Assembly (NCBI GenBank): GCA_907165135.1
Contig: OU015569.1
Location: 11,718,501-11,782,500, forward strand
Length of the DNA stretch: 64,000 bases
Source of the DNA: Oikopleura dioica
Lineage: Eukaryota > Chordata > Appendicularia > Copelata > Oikopleuridae
Reading direction: 5' to 3'
Part shown: in pieces, positions 9,090 to 20,285 of the stretch
Layout: each line of letters opens with the position of its first letter
Numbering within the stretch: position 1 is the first letter of the stretch
Made by a program: the position numbers and the translations under genes
Notes under the pieces: model-generated
Seen by the model: the letters and a program-made list of their open reading frames with translations, nothing else
Told to the model about the DNA's origin: nothing
Database searches by the model: none

Positions 9090-11474
9090 TCAAAGCTCGT
9101 CGTGGTGGATGCGCCCGTGGTCGGTGAAACCGGAGGCGATGAAGGTGTCGTACGCGCGGAGAAATTCGTTCTTTGAGATTACCTTGTCCTGGGCTCAGCA
9201 ACCTGTGTTGAAAACCTGAGTCAGGGCCTGGAAGATCTTTCAGACCCTGACTCAGGTTTTGAACACAGGCTGCTGAGCCCATCCCTCGTCGTCGTTCAAA
9301 TCGGCAGTGTTGATTAAATGGCGGATTTCCCCGTCGAACCAGCTGATTCCTGGCGGATCTACCAGCTCATCTAGCTCGCTTCCTTGTTTTTTATAAATGT
9401 TTACGATTGACACTAAGGCTGGCAAGTGTACCTTCTAAAAGTCCGTTTTTCGTCTTGTCGTGGAAAGAGAACGTTCTTCGCTCCAGCTCAACACGTGGCG
9501 CCTCATCCTCCGAAATTTCCTTTCGCAGGTCGATGTCGTATTGCATCAAATATTCCTCTTTGAAAAGGGGTGTGGCATTGAGAAAGATAGCGCCGTTTGA
9601 TTGTCATAATAGCTTGTCAGTGATAGCTTCTGTATTAGAAGTAATCACGAATAAATCGACAAATGCATAGTTTTTTTATCTTTCCGAAAGTTTCTAATTT
9701 TTATCAAAAAATTAAGAAAAAGAGAAAAATTTATATTATTTTTCTCAGAGATTTAATTTCAAAGTGACACCCTTAATTTTAACCAATGAAATCTTTGCCC
9801 AGTTCCACCCTATAAACCTTAGAACACCATACCTTTTTGGAATCAGAGGAAAATTTTTAGAAGATTGATCATTTTTAATTTTGAAAAAATCCCTTCCGGT
9901 GCGATTCTAGAGCCTGAAATTTAAAATTCATCAGCACCTTTCTAAAATGCCTTCCGACAGTGACATATTACATTAAATTCGAGCTTGTGTCATTACAGAG
10001 CCTTTTTTAAATTTGGGGCTCTAGAATCGCACCGGAAAAGATTTTTCCAAGATTAAAAAGGATCAATCTTCTTGAAATTTTCCACCGATTCCAAAAGGTA
10101 TGGTTTTCTAGGGCTTATAAGGTGGAACTGGGCTGATATTTCATTGGTTAGAATTAAGGGTATCACTTTGATAATTTTTATAAGATAATTTTTTTCAATT
10201 TTAAAAAAATTTTTAAATAAATAATATATTTAGAAAATTAAAAAAATTATCTTATGAAAATTATCAAAGTGACACCCTTAATCTTAGCTATTAGCTGATT
10301 ATCATCGCCAATACCACACTCTTCAAAACAAAAAAATGAACTTACCAAAGTTGATCATTCCGTCGTGGTTGGAATCCAAGTCTGCGATAAACTCCTTGAC
10401 AAATAGATACTTTGTTCGTTCGTAATTTCGCGGGAAAAGGAAAGCTCCAAATTCAAGCTCTTTTTAGAAGGGAAAATCAACTTGAAAAAAGACGCGTAAT
10501 GAGAGTGTTCTAAATCGAATTCGAGGAGTCGCCACGATTTCGAGATTTCGGCGCTTTCGACTTTGAAGCTATGAAATAACGTTGGCTGCAAATTGGTGGC
10601 CACTCGCGCCTCAAGATCAATATTTTAGCAAGGAGAAGGTGTTGCTCCCTCGTTCCTGAAAGTTGAAGATCCTTGTCTTCGTCGGCCGCGCGGAAGATTT
10701 CCACATTGACCAAGTAGAGCGATTCATGCTCCACTTCGTTTTCGTTTATTCCCAAGGTTTGAAGCAGTTCGTTTTCATCCACGAGTCTTTTTGTAGGTAA
10801 AAAGAAGTTCAATGATAATATTGAGATATAATGCCTACAGATGTCTTAAAATGTCTGTAGATGTCTGTAGATGTCTTTAGATGTCTGAAATGTCTATAGA
10901 TGTCTACAAATGTCTAGAGATGTCTTAAGATGTCTAAAAATAACTAAAAATGTCTATAAATGTCTACAGATGTCTAAAGATGTCTACAAATGTCGATGAA
11001 TGTCAACTGTATTTTTATTTCCTTTGAACAAGGCATTTATTGGATTTAGAAAAAGAGCTCATTTCGCACTTTTTGGCCCAAAAAGGTGTAATTTTCAAAA
11101 ATTATAATTTTGGTCAATTTAAGTAAGGGAAAAGGCTTCTTTTTCGGAGATTAAAGTTTAAGGATCTCCATTAAAATTGCCACGTGAAGAATTCTTCTCA
11201 CGAATTGACAATTAACTGTTAACTCGTTTTTACCAGTTGCCCATTCCCGTTGATGTCAAATTTCGGAAACTAAAAGAGGTGATTTTGAAAAATAAATTGA
11301 CGAAATTTTGGCTTTTACGGATATTTTAACATCGCGTTTGACAATATGGTCCTCGAGTTTGTGCATCCACTGGTGGATTTCCTCGTATTCGATCGTCTGG
11401 TTCTGGTTGCTGTCGACTTTGGCGAAGATCTTGGCCAGTGACTCGTGCTGTTCTTTCGCCGTCATGTGCAAGAG
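9090..11474 (-). CDS. Reticulocalbin/calumenin/Cab45-like EF-hand Ca-binding protein of the secretory lumen (5' end unresolved)
   Basis: Exons on the minus strand: 11474-11319, 11269-11234, 10786-about 10660, one or two exons between 10600 and 10350, about 9570-9440, about 9390-9291, 9188-9090. EF-hand loops are visible: DSNQNQTIEYEE, DINGNGQLLVDE, DEDKDLQLS..., DSNHDGMINFGE, DKTKNGLLEGSE and, across the last intron, DLNDDKVISKNE. The protein ends HHDEL, an ER-retrieval signal typical of this family, so it should buffer Ca2+ or assist folding in the ER/Golgi. The signal-peptide exon was not found. The last intron (9290-9189) is a transposon insertion. One other intron (11233-10787) appears to have a GG 5' end. 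Confidence 0.85.
9189..9282. mobile_element. 94-bp palindromic MITE forming an intron of the EF-hand gene
   Basis: An almost perfect palindrome from CTGGGCTCAGCAACCTGTG to its complement. Flanking 8-mers ACCTTGTC (9181-9188) and CCCTCGTC (9283-9290) are a diverged target duplication. On the minus strand, removing duplication + element (9290-9189) restores an exact 12-residue EF-hand loop. Confidence 0.88.
9762..10282. mobile_element. Large palindromic family-E elements, overlapping
   Basis: The arm AGTGACACCCTTAATTTTAA is mirrored at about 10140-10168 (TTAGAATTAAGGGTATCACT). GCCCAGTTCCACC and TTCCGGTGCGATTCTAGAGC are also mirrored, giving a hairpin of about 400 bp. A second palindrome (ATAATTTTTATAAGATAATT) overlaps its right end to about 10282. 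Confidence 0.8.
10831..11007. repeat. ATGTCTACAG-type minisatellite, array 1
   Basis: A run of about 10-bp units ATGTCTacag, ATGTCTgtag and ATGTCTaaag. It lies within an intron of the EF-hand gene. Homologous arrays are at 11738-11948 and 12530-12697. Confidence 0.92.
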
Positions 11475-11737
11475 CTACCTTTTGGGACGAGAAGAAAGAA
11501 TGCAAAATTTAAACAAAAAAGTTGTGAGCTGTGGGAAAAGGGAGTTAACGCACGTGAGGCCTAAATAAAGCACAACAAGCTAATCCAAAACAGGAAGGCT
11601 AAATCTGAGGTGCAAACTTTCAGAGCTTAAAAACGACTCCTACTCAACAAAAACTAAACTCTGTTTTGCGAAAATAAATTCCTCTTTAAGGAGACACCCC
11701 TAGCTTTTGTAATAGAGTAAAATTATATTGAGATATA

Positions 11738-11948
11738 ATGTCTACAGATGTCTTAAAATGTCTGCAGATGTCTGTAGATGTCTTTAGATGTCTGAAATGT
11801 CTATAAATGTCTATAGAATGTCTATAGATGTCAACAGATGTCTAGAGATGTCTAAAGATGTCTACAATGTCTATAGATGTCTATGAATGTCTGTAGATGT
11901 CTAAAAATGTCTTAAAATGTCTGAAGATGTCTAAAGATGTCAACAAAT
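11738..11948. repeat. ATGTCTACAG-type minisatellite, array 2
   Basis: About 20 units of the same 10-mer as array 1, in the same internal order of variants (acag, taaa, gcag, gtag, ttag, gaa). This indicates copying of a whole array and not independent growth. Confidence 0.92.
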
Positions 11949-12529
11949 AACCATGTTTGTCTACTCGACAAAAAAACTAAACTCTGTTTTGCGAAAATAA
12001 ATTTCTCTTTAAGGAGACACCCCTAGCTTTTGTGATAGAGTAAAAAAATGAATTTAAGGGGTACACCTCACTATTGAGAAAAAGAAACGAAACGTTTAAA
12101 CCTTCTTCTTGTCAAATAAAATAAGGGTGTCACAAGGTTAAATTTCGCGAAAAGAACGGATTGGAAGGCAACAGTTCGTGGGACGTGATAACTGTCCCAC
12201 AGCATCTGTATGGCTCTGCAATTAAGCCCTCGAGCTTACCTAGCGGATACTCAACTTATCGACGTTTAAAATCTCGAGCAGCTTGGCCAATTTCTATATC
12301 AACCTCTCTCTCTTATCACTGTGATCAGGAGTCTTATGTAAATACAGTCACGTTTCTTTTACTTCTATTCTAGGGTTAAAAACTCGCTTCATTCAAGCAA
12401 AGTTTCGCGGGAAGAGGATCAACATAAACCAGATTTATCCGATTTTGAAAAATAAAAATAAGTTAGGTAAATTTTTCTCATGGAAAAAAAGACATTGGTT
12501 AAAAAATTGACATCCTTATTGGATGATAT

Positions 12530-12697
12530 TATGTCTACAGATGTCTTAAAATGTCTGTAGATGTCCGTAGATGTCTTTAGATGTCTTAAATGTCTATAGA
12601 TGTCTACAGATGTCAACAGATGTCTAGAGATGTCTTGAGATGTCTAAAGATGTCTTAAAATGTCTAAAAATGTCTATAAATGTCTACGGGTGTCTAC
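12530..12697. repeat. ATGTCTACAG-type minisatellite, array 3
   Basis: About 16 units in the same opening order as arrays 1 and 2. It ends next to a CCCTAACCCTAACC telomere-like run at about 12702-12723. Confidence 0.92.
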
Positions 12698-12743
12698 AGA
12701 AGCCCTAACCCTAACCTTAACCCTTTTCTCTAACTTTTCCAAT

Positions 12744-12862
12744 TTATTCTTTTTTTCGTCCGATTTCCTTGATTTCGTCCTTGACCTCCAAAAGCCCGTC
12801 AATTTCGTCCTCCAAGCGAGTTCTGTGGAGTCTTCCCTCCGCGAACAACAATTTGAACGCCA
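12744..12862 (-). CDS. 3'-terminal exon of an unidentified gene
   Basis: The minus-strand frame after an AG at 12864-12863 reads a charged, helical tail (EDEIDGLLEVKDEIKEIG) ending at TAA 12746-12744. Codon choice resembles the recognised genes. No upstream exon could be joined with confidence, and no family was recognised. Confidence 0.35.
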
Positions 12863-13009
12863 CTAATCTCGCGACTTTAGAGCGGGTTTTGAGTCTTTTA
12901 GGGCGGCTATATCAATTAGAATTAGCTGCATCGAGTTTCAACCGTGGTACTAGTAATTGACCTTTTTCGCTTTAAAAAAATTCTAGGGCGCGTTTTAGCA
13001 CGTGACAAG

Positions 13010-13197
13010 AACTAGGAAACCTGTGTAGAAAGCCAGGGTTAGAGTCTGAAAGATCTATAATGAAAAGCCGCGTAGCGGCTTTTTTGTAAACGAAGCCGCA
13101 AAGCGGCTTCGCCAAAATCGAAAAAAATCGAACCCTCACCCTGTTAGGGTTAGGTTTACCCAGACTAAGGTTTTCTGCACATGTTGCAGAGTCCAGG
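13010..13197. mobile_element. CTGGG-family MITE
   Basis: AGGAAACCTGTGTAGAAAG at the left and TTTTCTGCACATGTTGCAGAG at the right, with an AGCCGCGTAGCGGCTTTT hairpin and degenerate TTAGGG motifs inside. From 13198 to 13860 I see a family-E end near 13590 and a Lys/Arg-rich minus ORF that I do not trust. Confidence 0.65.
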
Positions 13198-13860
13198 ACG
13201 AGAATATGTCGTATAAAAAAGGTACAGTAATTAGAAGCAATTTGGATGCTCTGAATCGGAAAACCATCGGATGAATACGCAGCTAAGCCGCAATTTTGGC
13301 ATCTTTATATAAGCAGATTCTTTTATCACGTATCTGCATTTTCGGTTCTTTTTTGACACGCTTCGCTGAGTACTATGATAGCCCCCGCGATTGAGTTCAA
13401 TAAAACCCTCCCTTTCATCCTTCTTTAATATTTTTCTCTTTCTTCTCTTTTTCAACCCTTTTTTTCGCGCTGAAATATTCGCAAGGACACGTCAGCTGAT
13501 CCGAAAGTGAAACTCCCAAAAGTGTGTAAACAAAAACATACAGTCATTTTCTATCTAAAAGAGCCCTGCCTTTATTTGAAAGATTTAGCTTAGTGACACC
13601 CTTATTATTGAAAAAAAACGTGGAAAAATGCGGGAAGACGCTAGTTGATGATCATTTTTGACAAATTTCAAATTGAAGCTGCCGATTTTTAATTGCTAGA
13701 GCTGCGAAATTGACGGAAACTGACACTTTTTTCGCACTTGAAAGCTTTGAGGGTCGACTTTTTATTTGTACAAATGAGTGGAAACATACATAATAGCAAG
13801 GTTGAGGAGAGCTTTGGACAGTTGAAAAGGTACATAGTTAGGTTTATGAAAATAGGCGTT

Positions 13861-15352
13861 TTAGATTAAAAGCAGCATTAGCAGGGATGATAAAAGGGTT
13901 GATATCGTCATGCCAAGGGAGGAGGAAGATTCTTCCGCTTTCGTCTGCGTTTTTGGTTTTTCTAAAAAATATATTAAAAATTGGCCTTTTGAGGCGAAAA
14001 AATAGAACTTTCTCATATCATTATGACACCCTTAATTTAATAAAGCGAAAATAAGGGTGTCACTCTTCTGAAAAAAGAAAAGAAACTCACTTTTAAAATT
14101 GACTTTTTTGATAATTTCTTCCTCTTCTTCGACGAGTTCCTCAATTTCTTCTTCTTCCGCGCCAAGATACTTGACAAACGAGTCAAATGGTTCTTCTTCC
14201 TTCTTTACGCCCCAATCAGCGGGCAAGTCCACCGCTTCTGCTTTCTTGTAAGTCGTTGTGGTCGTCGTCGTGGTTGTTGTCGAGCTGATTCGAACGTTGG
14301 CGCCTTTCAATTTGATTTCGCCCGGGACGGGGTTCGCTTCCGTAGCTGCTTGTTCTGTAGCTGCTTGTTCTGTAGCTTCGACGATCGTTTCTGGAGTTGC
14401 TGGCTGCGTCGGAGCGTTGAGAATGACGACTGGCGGGGGCGTCCAAGCTGGTGCATTCTCTTGCACCTCTTCGATTTCCTCTTCTTCTTTTTGCTCCTCC
14501 GGTTTCCAGTACGTTCCGTAGCGCGGGTCGTTGATTGCCTTGGCATTGGCCAGCCAGCCCGAGGGCTTCGGTGTCGGCTTCTGGGACATGTCCGGTTCCG
14601 GGCTGCAATCGCGGAAAGCAATGCTTTTGATGATGATGTCCGATTCGGCGTCGAGCACCATTTTGAGCACCAAATTCACGGCGAGTGGTTTGAATGGGCC
14701 CAGTTCCACCACTGTCGATTCCTCCCCACTCGAGCTGCCGGGAACGCAGATTTTTCTCTCTTCGTCTTTGTAGGGAAAAGTTGGGTCTTCGGATTCGCAC
14801 TCTTCGGTCGAGTAGATCTCGGCGATTTTTTCACCTGCGTGCCATTTTTCTGTGATCTTGAACCAGTTGTTGAAAATCGTTAATTTCGTGCTTTTGATTG
14901 TTTCGAAAAAGAAGAATTATTATCTGATCGACCAATCAGATGCTTGATTGAAGAAATTCATTATTCAAAGCCCCTGTTGTAGCTTTTCTACTTTTCGAAA
15001 CGTTCCTTGAGCTGAGGATACTGAGATCCAAGTTCATGCAGTATTTGCGGTTCCAGCCATTCTTGACATTCGTGAACTTGGGACTCAAAATTTGAGAACT
15101 AAAGATTGGTTACGCACGACGAGACTTTCTATCGGGTTTTATCTACTACTCGCTTATTTTAATTGGGGATTCTTTTCAGCCTTCTTAATAGAAGCGCAGG
15201 GATCAGATCAGAAATAATAAACCGGGAATGTCTGAATGAAACAATAATGATCTGAAAGGGCTTCCGTAATGGAACTGTAGAAGTGCTTGTAACCATGCCT
15301 GTCTCGAGGTGATCCTTCGTTGTCTGGTTCGATATGTACAGCGAGTTCCTGT
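13861..15352 (-). CDS. Cell-surface protein with acidic/Thr-rich stalk and probable GPI-anchor signal (5' end unresolved)
   Basis: The best-supported exons are 14906-14091 and 13961-13861, joined in phase by a GTGAGT donor. The first encodes a folded-looking region with four or more cysteines, then an acidic stalk with a run of ten Thr and Glu-rich segments. The last exon ends SSSSLGMTISTLLSSLLMLL + Ile-stop, a C-terminal hydrophobic tail as used for GPI attachment. Possible upstream exons at about 15084-14990 and 15352-15230 have good codon use, but their junctions are not canonical in frame. No family is recognised; the region before the stalk faintly resembles MAM-type beta sandwiches. A further GC-rich exon may lie at 15632-15568. 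Confidence 0.5.
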
Positions 15353-15401
15353 TTTTAGCTCAGAATCGAATGCATAACTATTTTATTTTTTTTCTACAGA
15401 G

Positions 15402-15532
15402 GGTTACTTTGATAACGAATCTTTCCATCAAAAAGCTGATTGGTCGATTTTACCCTGACTCGGATCTGGATCCGAACGCAGGCTCCAACCAATCAGGTTC
15501 AGGAATGAGAAGATTCGTTATCGAAAGAACCC
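15402..15532. mobile_element. MITE, family F (ATAACGAATCTTT...CATCAA ends)
   Basis: GATAACGAATCTTTCCATCA at the left and GATTCGTTATCGAAAG at the right, with a GATTGGTCGA core. A longer copy is at 22190-22394. Confidence 0.75.
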
Positions 15533-15652
15533 TCAGTAGGATATTTTTTTAAGAGTGATTTCTGAGCTGTCCTGTGCGTTCCATTCAAGCCCCTTGCCGT
15601 GGAAGTGGGAGCGCGCGCGGCCACCTTTCACCGCGATTTAGAACGAAATCGG

Positions 15653-16670
15653 ACAACTTGTGAAATTTTAAATTTCGCGATTATGTTAAATAGAACCGCG
15701 CCTAATTAATTTTTCCTTTTCTATTTTGAGCCATTTCGGTCAAAATTTAAAATTTATGAAAATTCAAATTTCAAAACTCTCGAAAAAAATTTTTAGAAAT
15801 CAATTTTTTTTTCAAATTTTAAATTTAAATTCAAGTTTTTTCTTGATTCCGATCGTTTTTTTCAACCACGTGCCTGTAGCGTGAACAGCATCTTTGAAGG
15901 TCCAAGAGCCTTTTTTCGGGTTCTAGTGCTATTCTTTCGAAAAAGAAAAAAAAGTGAATGCGCCACTCAAATCAAATTGAGGACGCCGCCGATTTTGGAA
16001 GCGTCAATGCAAATGAAATTGCTCCCTAAGCGATTGAGGACCTAGCAAAGAGCTTTGAAACGTTTTAAGCTTTTAAAAAACGTGAAATCGCGTGACTCGT
16101 AATTAATCAACGACCAAGCATATTAACACAGCGATACCCTTATTACTTTTAACTTACAACTTTTCTTTTTAATTAAAAAAATACGAGAGATAGACCTTAT
16201 TTTCTTAGGCGAAAAGAAAGCTTAAACTTTTTTCGAAGGATTATCAAATTGAATGATTACCTTGATATTAAGGGGGTAGCCTTCACTAATTGGAGAATTT
16301 GGAATAAGGGAAAATGTCTTTTACTATCTTTACGCTTGATAATATTAAGGGAGTCATCATGAATTAAGATTTTTTCTCAAGCTTTGTCTTTCAAAATTTT
16401 ACATAGAGAAGTGACACCCTTATTTAATTTTAAAAGAAGAAAGCTAATTTTTTTTATCAAATTTTTCAGAAATCCGGTCATTAATATTACTACGTAAATC
16501 CCGCGAAAGTCAAAATAAAAATCCAATTTAGAATTGGAAATTCACAAATAATGATGTCTACTCCCTTAAAAAATAAAGTTTTATTTCAAGATTTTTGGAG
16601 ATTTTGGATAAAAAAAGGTGTTAAAACTTTGTGTTATATTTTGTGTTATCTCTGTGAGAAAGTAAAAAAA
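15653..16670. other. AT-rich intergenic region
   Basis: No coding exon supported. It contains several family-E ends (AGTGACACCCTTATT near 16410) and oligo-A/T tracts. Confidence 0.5.
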
Positions 16671-17080
16671 TCATAAAGCTTTGTGTTCATCAAAAAAATC
16701 TAAAGCGATTTTGATATTTTGATTTCTAGCTTTGAACCCGTTGCCTAGCGCAGTCTGAACCGTAAAATCGGAAGTGATTAGATCGTCGAAGACTCCGTTC
16801 TGCTCAAAGGGAGTCGATTGCGTCGTTCTGGCTCTCTTGGTCACTTTCGGATTGAACTTGTTGAAGCTTTCTCTTTGACTGTTGAGCACGTCCTGGTAGT
16901 TGCCGCTGATTTCTGATTTCTGGCTGAAAAAATGAAGAAAAAAAATCACAAAATTTGAAAATTGAAAAAGTCGAAAAGATCGAGCCAGTTTCTTTGAGAA
17001 AGCACAAAACGGGCAGCAACTTCTTCATCGTGAAAGAGATCAAAAAAATCGGTCGAATAAAAAAGTGTCACTTTTGGAAA
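16671..17080 (-). CDS. Unidentified protein, two 3' exons
   Basis: Exon 17080-16950 reads a helical segment (DEEVAARFVLSQRNWLDLF). An unusually short 26-bp GT-AG intron (16949-16924) joins it in phase to exon 16923-16671, which ends DFFDEHKAL-stop. The last exon is polar, with several Asn/Gln, and has no recognised domain. The alternative reading of the upstream exon as a signal peptide (MKKLLPVLCFL from 17028) does not splice in frame. The 5' end is unknown. Confidence 0.4.
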
Positions 17081-17386
17081 GAAAGAAAGAAAGCTTAAGA
17101 TTCTTGGCAAAAATGTTATCGGTCGGCGCCGATGACCGAGCACGAGCGCCCCGTCGAGAGTTCACCAAAGCGCCACCACCAAAAATTCGGAGCTCCTCCT
17201 CCGCCGCCGCGCCGAGCGCTTAATTTTCTACGCGCGCTCCACCAATTTCCCCTTTTCAGCGATTTTATCGGACTTAAATTTATGTATTCCCTCAGCGAGA
17301 AAAAATATGCTCGGAAGCGATTATTGCTGCAGTTTCACTTTTCCTGTACTTTTTTGAGGAAAGATCCATTTTTAAGGTTTAACAGA

Positions 17387-18085
17387 GCGACACCCTTATT
17401 TTACTTAATCAAAAAAGAAAAGACAAAGAAATAAAGAGCAACAAATCGAGAAGCCGCTTGCGGCTTCGAGCCAAAATACGAAAGCCGCGGAAAGCGCGGT
17501 TGCAATATTCGTTTCTGAATTCTAACATAGTGACACCCTTATTATCGAAGAAAACGCAAACAGAAATATACAGCCAATAGACAATATTGACAAATCAATA
17601 AGCCGCTTGCGTCTTCGAGAAATCAATCTTTTAGCCGCGCTCCGCGCGGCTTTCGATTTTTTAGCTAAGATCTATTTTTAAAGTTTAACAGAGCGACACC
17701 CTTATATTACTTCATCAAAAAAGAATACCAAAAGAGAAAGAGCAACAAATCGAGAAGCCGCTTGCGGCTTCGAGCTAACAAAACGAAAGCCGCGCGAAGC
17801 GCGGTTAAAATATTGTTTTCTTAATTTTAACATAGTGACCCCCTTATTTTGTTACGACAGGAAAGGTTGAAGACACAAAGGCTTATCGACAGAATTTCAA
17901 GTCGAGAAGCCGCTTGCGGCTTCGAGAAATCAATACTTTAGCCGCGCTCCGCGCGGCTTTTGATTTTTAAGCTCGAAGCCGCAAGCGACTTCTCGATTTA
18001 TCGATAAACCTAACCCTAACCCTTTGTTTCTTCAGCCTTTCTTGTGGAAATAGAATAAGGGTGTCACTATGTTAAACTTGGAAGA
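17387..18085. repeat. Cluster of family-E elements and AGCCGCTTGCGGCTTC hairpins
   Basis: Several GCGACACCCTTATTTTAC / GTGACACCCTTATTATC motifs alternate with GAAGCCGCTTGCGGCTTCGA and AGCCGCGCTCCGCGCGGCTT hairpins. The cluster ends with CTAACCCTAACCC at about 18005-18018. It looks like nested or tandem insertions. Confidence 0.7.
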
Positions 18086-18378
18086 AAGGTCTTATTACAA
18101 ACTGGCAATAGCAACGACTTTATCCTCAATTTTGAAATTCTAGGGCTCTTATCAAAAAAAAGAAATGTTCAATTGAGAAGACGAAAAATTTGATAAGAGA
18201 GCGTTTTTTCACGTTCGAAATTTGAAGAAGGGTTGAAAAAGAATTTTGATCGAAGCAAGATTTGGAAATGAAATGACGCGACATTGAATTGTTGACTAAC
18301 AAAATCGAAAGAAAGGAACCAGACAAACAAAATTCAAGGCTTGAAAAAAAAGAGAAGACGACTTTTTGGGGAATTTCA

Positions 18379-18978
18379 ATGCGGAAGATTTTGATTTTCT
18401 CGACTTTTTTAAGTTTAATCCTTCAAGCAGTTGCAGTTACAAGTATGTCAATTAATTTTAACGGAAAAAAATAATCTTATTTTTAATTTTTAGGCGAAGA
18501 TATTTTACGAGGCAGAGTTTTACACACGAAGTTCGAATTCTAGCCTCGAAAACCTGTGTATAAATCCTGAGTCAGGGTTCTAAAAGGGGCCTGTAGCCAG
18601 CTCTTTCAGGACCCTGACTCAGGATTTATACACCTGGGCTCGGCAGCCTATTTAGAAAACCTGAGTGAGGGTATTTAAGTTTTAAAATGAAAAGCCGCGT
18701 AGCGGCTATTAAAAAACGAAGCCGCAAAGCGGCTTCGCCAGAATACGAATATTAAATTTAAGACTATTTTGCAAAGACGCTCTGCGGCTTCTTTTTTTTA
18801 AAAAGCCGCTACGCGGCTTTTCAGCTTAAAACTTTAATACCCTGACTCAGGTTTTCCACACAGGTTGCCGAGCCCAGTTTTACACAGGCGTTCTATTTTA
18901 GTGAAAAAGCCGTCTAAATCGTCGATCCACGGGGTAATTATTAAGGATCGCTGGTCAAAAACATCCGTTTATACTTAA
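18379..18978 (+). CDS. Secreted basic peptide precursor interrupted by a MITE-derived intron
   Basis: Exons 18379-18442, 18494-18517 and 18878-18978 give 63 codons in one frame. Residues 1-21 are a signal peptide (hydrophobic core LIFSTFLSLILQAVAV). The mature peptide is basic, with RR and KK pairs (VLHRRSILVKKPSKSS) that could be processed. The first intron is GT-AG. The second (18518-18877) consists of the target duplication TTTTACAC plus a composite MITE, and the right TTTTACAC copy is retained as codons. If it is not spliced, the frame stops after 37 codons. No family recognised. Confidence 0.55.
18526..18877. mobile_element. Composite CTGGG-family MITE (two units)
   Basis: A degenerate first unit (CCTGTGTATAAATCCTGAG ... 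GGATTTATACACCTGGGC) is fused to a second that ends CAGGTTGCCGAGCCCAG at 18877. The second unit has GCCGCGTAGCGGC hairpins. The whole is flanked by identical TTTTACAC at 18518-18525 and 18878-18885. Confidence 0.82.
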
Positions 18979-19137
18979 TTCTTGATTCAAAACGCATCAT
19001 TCTTTTCCTTTTTGTATTCTAATTTCTTTGTAAAATGCACGGGGTAAAAACTCGATCGTGAAACTCAATAAGTAAAAGACTTGTGGCGAAATGGCAACGT
19101 TTTGAATGAAAAATCCCGCTTCCGGATTCGTTTTCTT

Positions 19138-20136
19138 TCACTTCAAAGTAAGTTCGATTAAATCTTTGCAATTTGGATTTTGATTCATCTGACTTGAAGA
19201 CGGCGCCACGATCGTTTTGAGCAGCTCTTGTGCTATCTGTCCACGAGGAGTATTGCAGCTAAAGAGGTAACAATCTCAGATCGTTCTAAATCGGATAGCG
19301 TCTGCTAGACACGCTCTAGCGTCGCCTCTAAAGCGCGGCACATACAAAAGCATCTGAAAAAAGAGCTCATCGTGGCTTTTTTCAGAAAGTTTTTCATTCG
19401 AATCTTTTTCAGCGCCAATTCCGGCCGCGTTCAATCGCTGCAGCTGTTGGATGAGCGAGGAATGACGCTGGTGGCGGAGCACTCGCTGGAGAAAGATTTA
19501 TTCGACACGTTAGGTCGCGGGCGATGCCTTACCCTCGCGCTCGCGGTAGATAAGAGCCTCTTGCATGAGCTATTGCGAAAATAGATTTTTGGCTGAGTTG
19601 AAAAAATTTTCTTAAAATTTTGCTTTTCCCCAAGAAGGACCCATAAAAAGGGTAAAAATTCACATAAATTTCGGCCCTAAGCTCGGCAACCTGTGTAAAA
19701 ACCTGAGTCAGGGTCTGAGCGACGTTTTCATCAATGGTCTTTCGGAACCTGACTAAGGTTTTCTACACAGGTTGCCGAGCTCACCATCTAAGGCTAAGGC
19801 TGGAGTCTTTAGCTAGTTTTCGACTCAAAAGATTTTTCCAACTTTTCGCTCAATTTTCTATTTTCTCGTTTCTTTCGGAAACAATCTAATATTCCTGAAA
19901 AAGCATCATCCCTTCTGAGACAACAACAGGCCCGGTTCAAAAATACGCTTCGAAAATCGCATTTCCGCGCGATAAAAAGTAAAGAATTCCACGTTGCAGC
20001 CAAATAGAGAGAGGCTCTATAATCTCGACTGTCCATTTTTCATAAGCAAAGTGTCGACTTTCCTTATTCAATTATTGTCAGTGCATCAGCACGGCGCATA
20101 CCTCTTGAACCCAGCGCCAGTACCAGCGGATTCCAT
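19138..20136 (-). CDS. Unidentified protein, partly resolved
   Basis: The well-supported 3' exons are 19485-19346 and 19258-19138, joined by a GTATGT donor; the protein ends NPNCKDLIELTLK-stop. Upstream, an exon at 19569-19533 is likely. A possible start ATG at 20136 (MESAGTGAGFKR, then a GTATGC donor) may be the first exon. The visible sequence is helical with LIQQLQRLNAAG and RGQIAQELLKTI. A MITE lies at 19680-19788, in an apparent intron. The frame between 20060 and 19600 is ambiguous, and no family is recognised. Confidence 0.45.
19680..19788. mobile_element. Short CTGGG-family MITE
   Basis: AGCTCGGCAACCTGTGTAAA ... TTCTACACAGGTTGCCGAGCT, palindromic, about 105 bp. Its terminal CTGGG has decayed to CTAAG. 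Confidence 0.85.
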
Positions 20137-20285
20137 TTGGACCTCAGATTCGGCACGTTTTCAAGCTCAGCTAAAAAGGCCTAAAAATGGGGTCCCCATT
20201 TTATCGGGCTAATACTTCTGAATGTTTAGCGGGGCTACACCAAAAAATGACCCTTTTCTCAGTTAGGGGTTAGGGTTAGAGGACA

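Larger units (their letters stand above)
11475..12743. other. Repeat-rich region upstream of EF-hand gene
   Basis: Holds two further ATGTCT arrays, a duplicated flank (GGAGACACCCCTAGCTTTTG at about 11692 and 11999) and family-E ends. The missing 5' exons of the EF-hand gene may lie here, but I could not identify them. Confidence 0.5.

Noticed and set aside
13231-13455. 74-codon minus ORF starting MKKRRKRKILKK
   Set aside because: Composition follows oligo-T/C tracts, codon use is poor, and no splice partner was found.
17132-17434. 100-codon plus-strand ORF starting MTEHERPVESS with a proline run
   Set aside because: GC-rich codons look good at first, but the frame runs into AT-rich sequence with family-E repeats and no splice model or homology; the opposite strand over 17130-17230 is equally open. 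Left unannotated.
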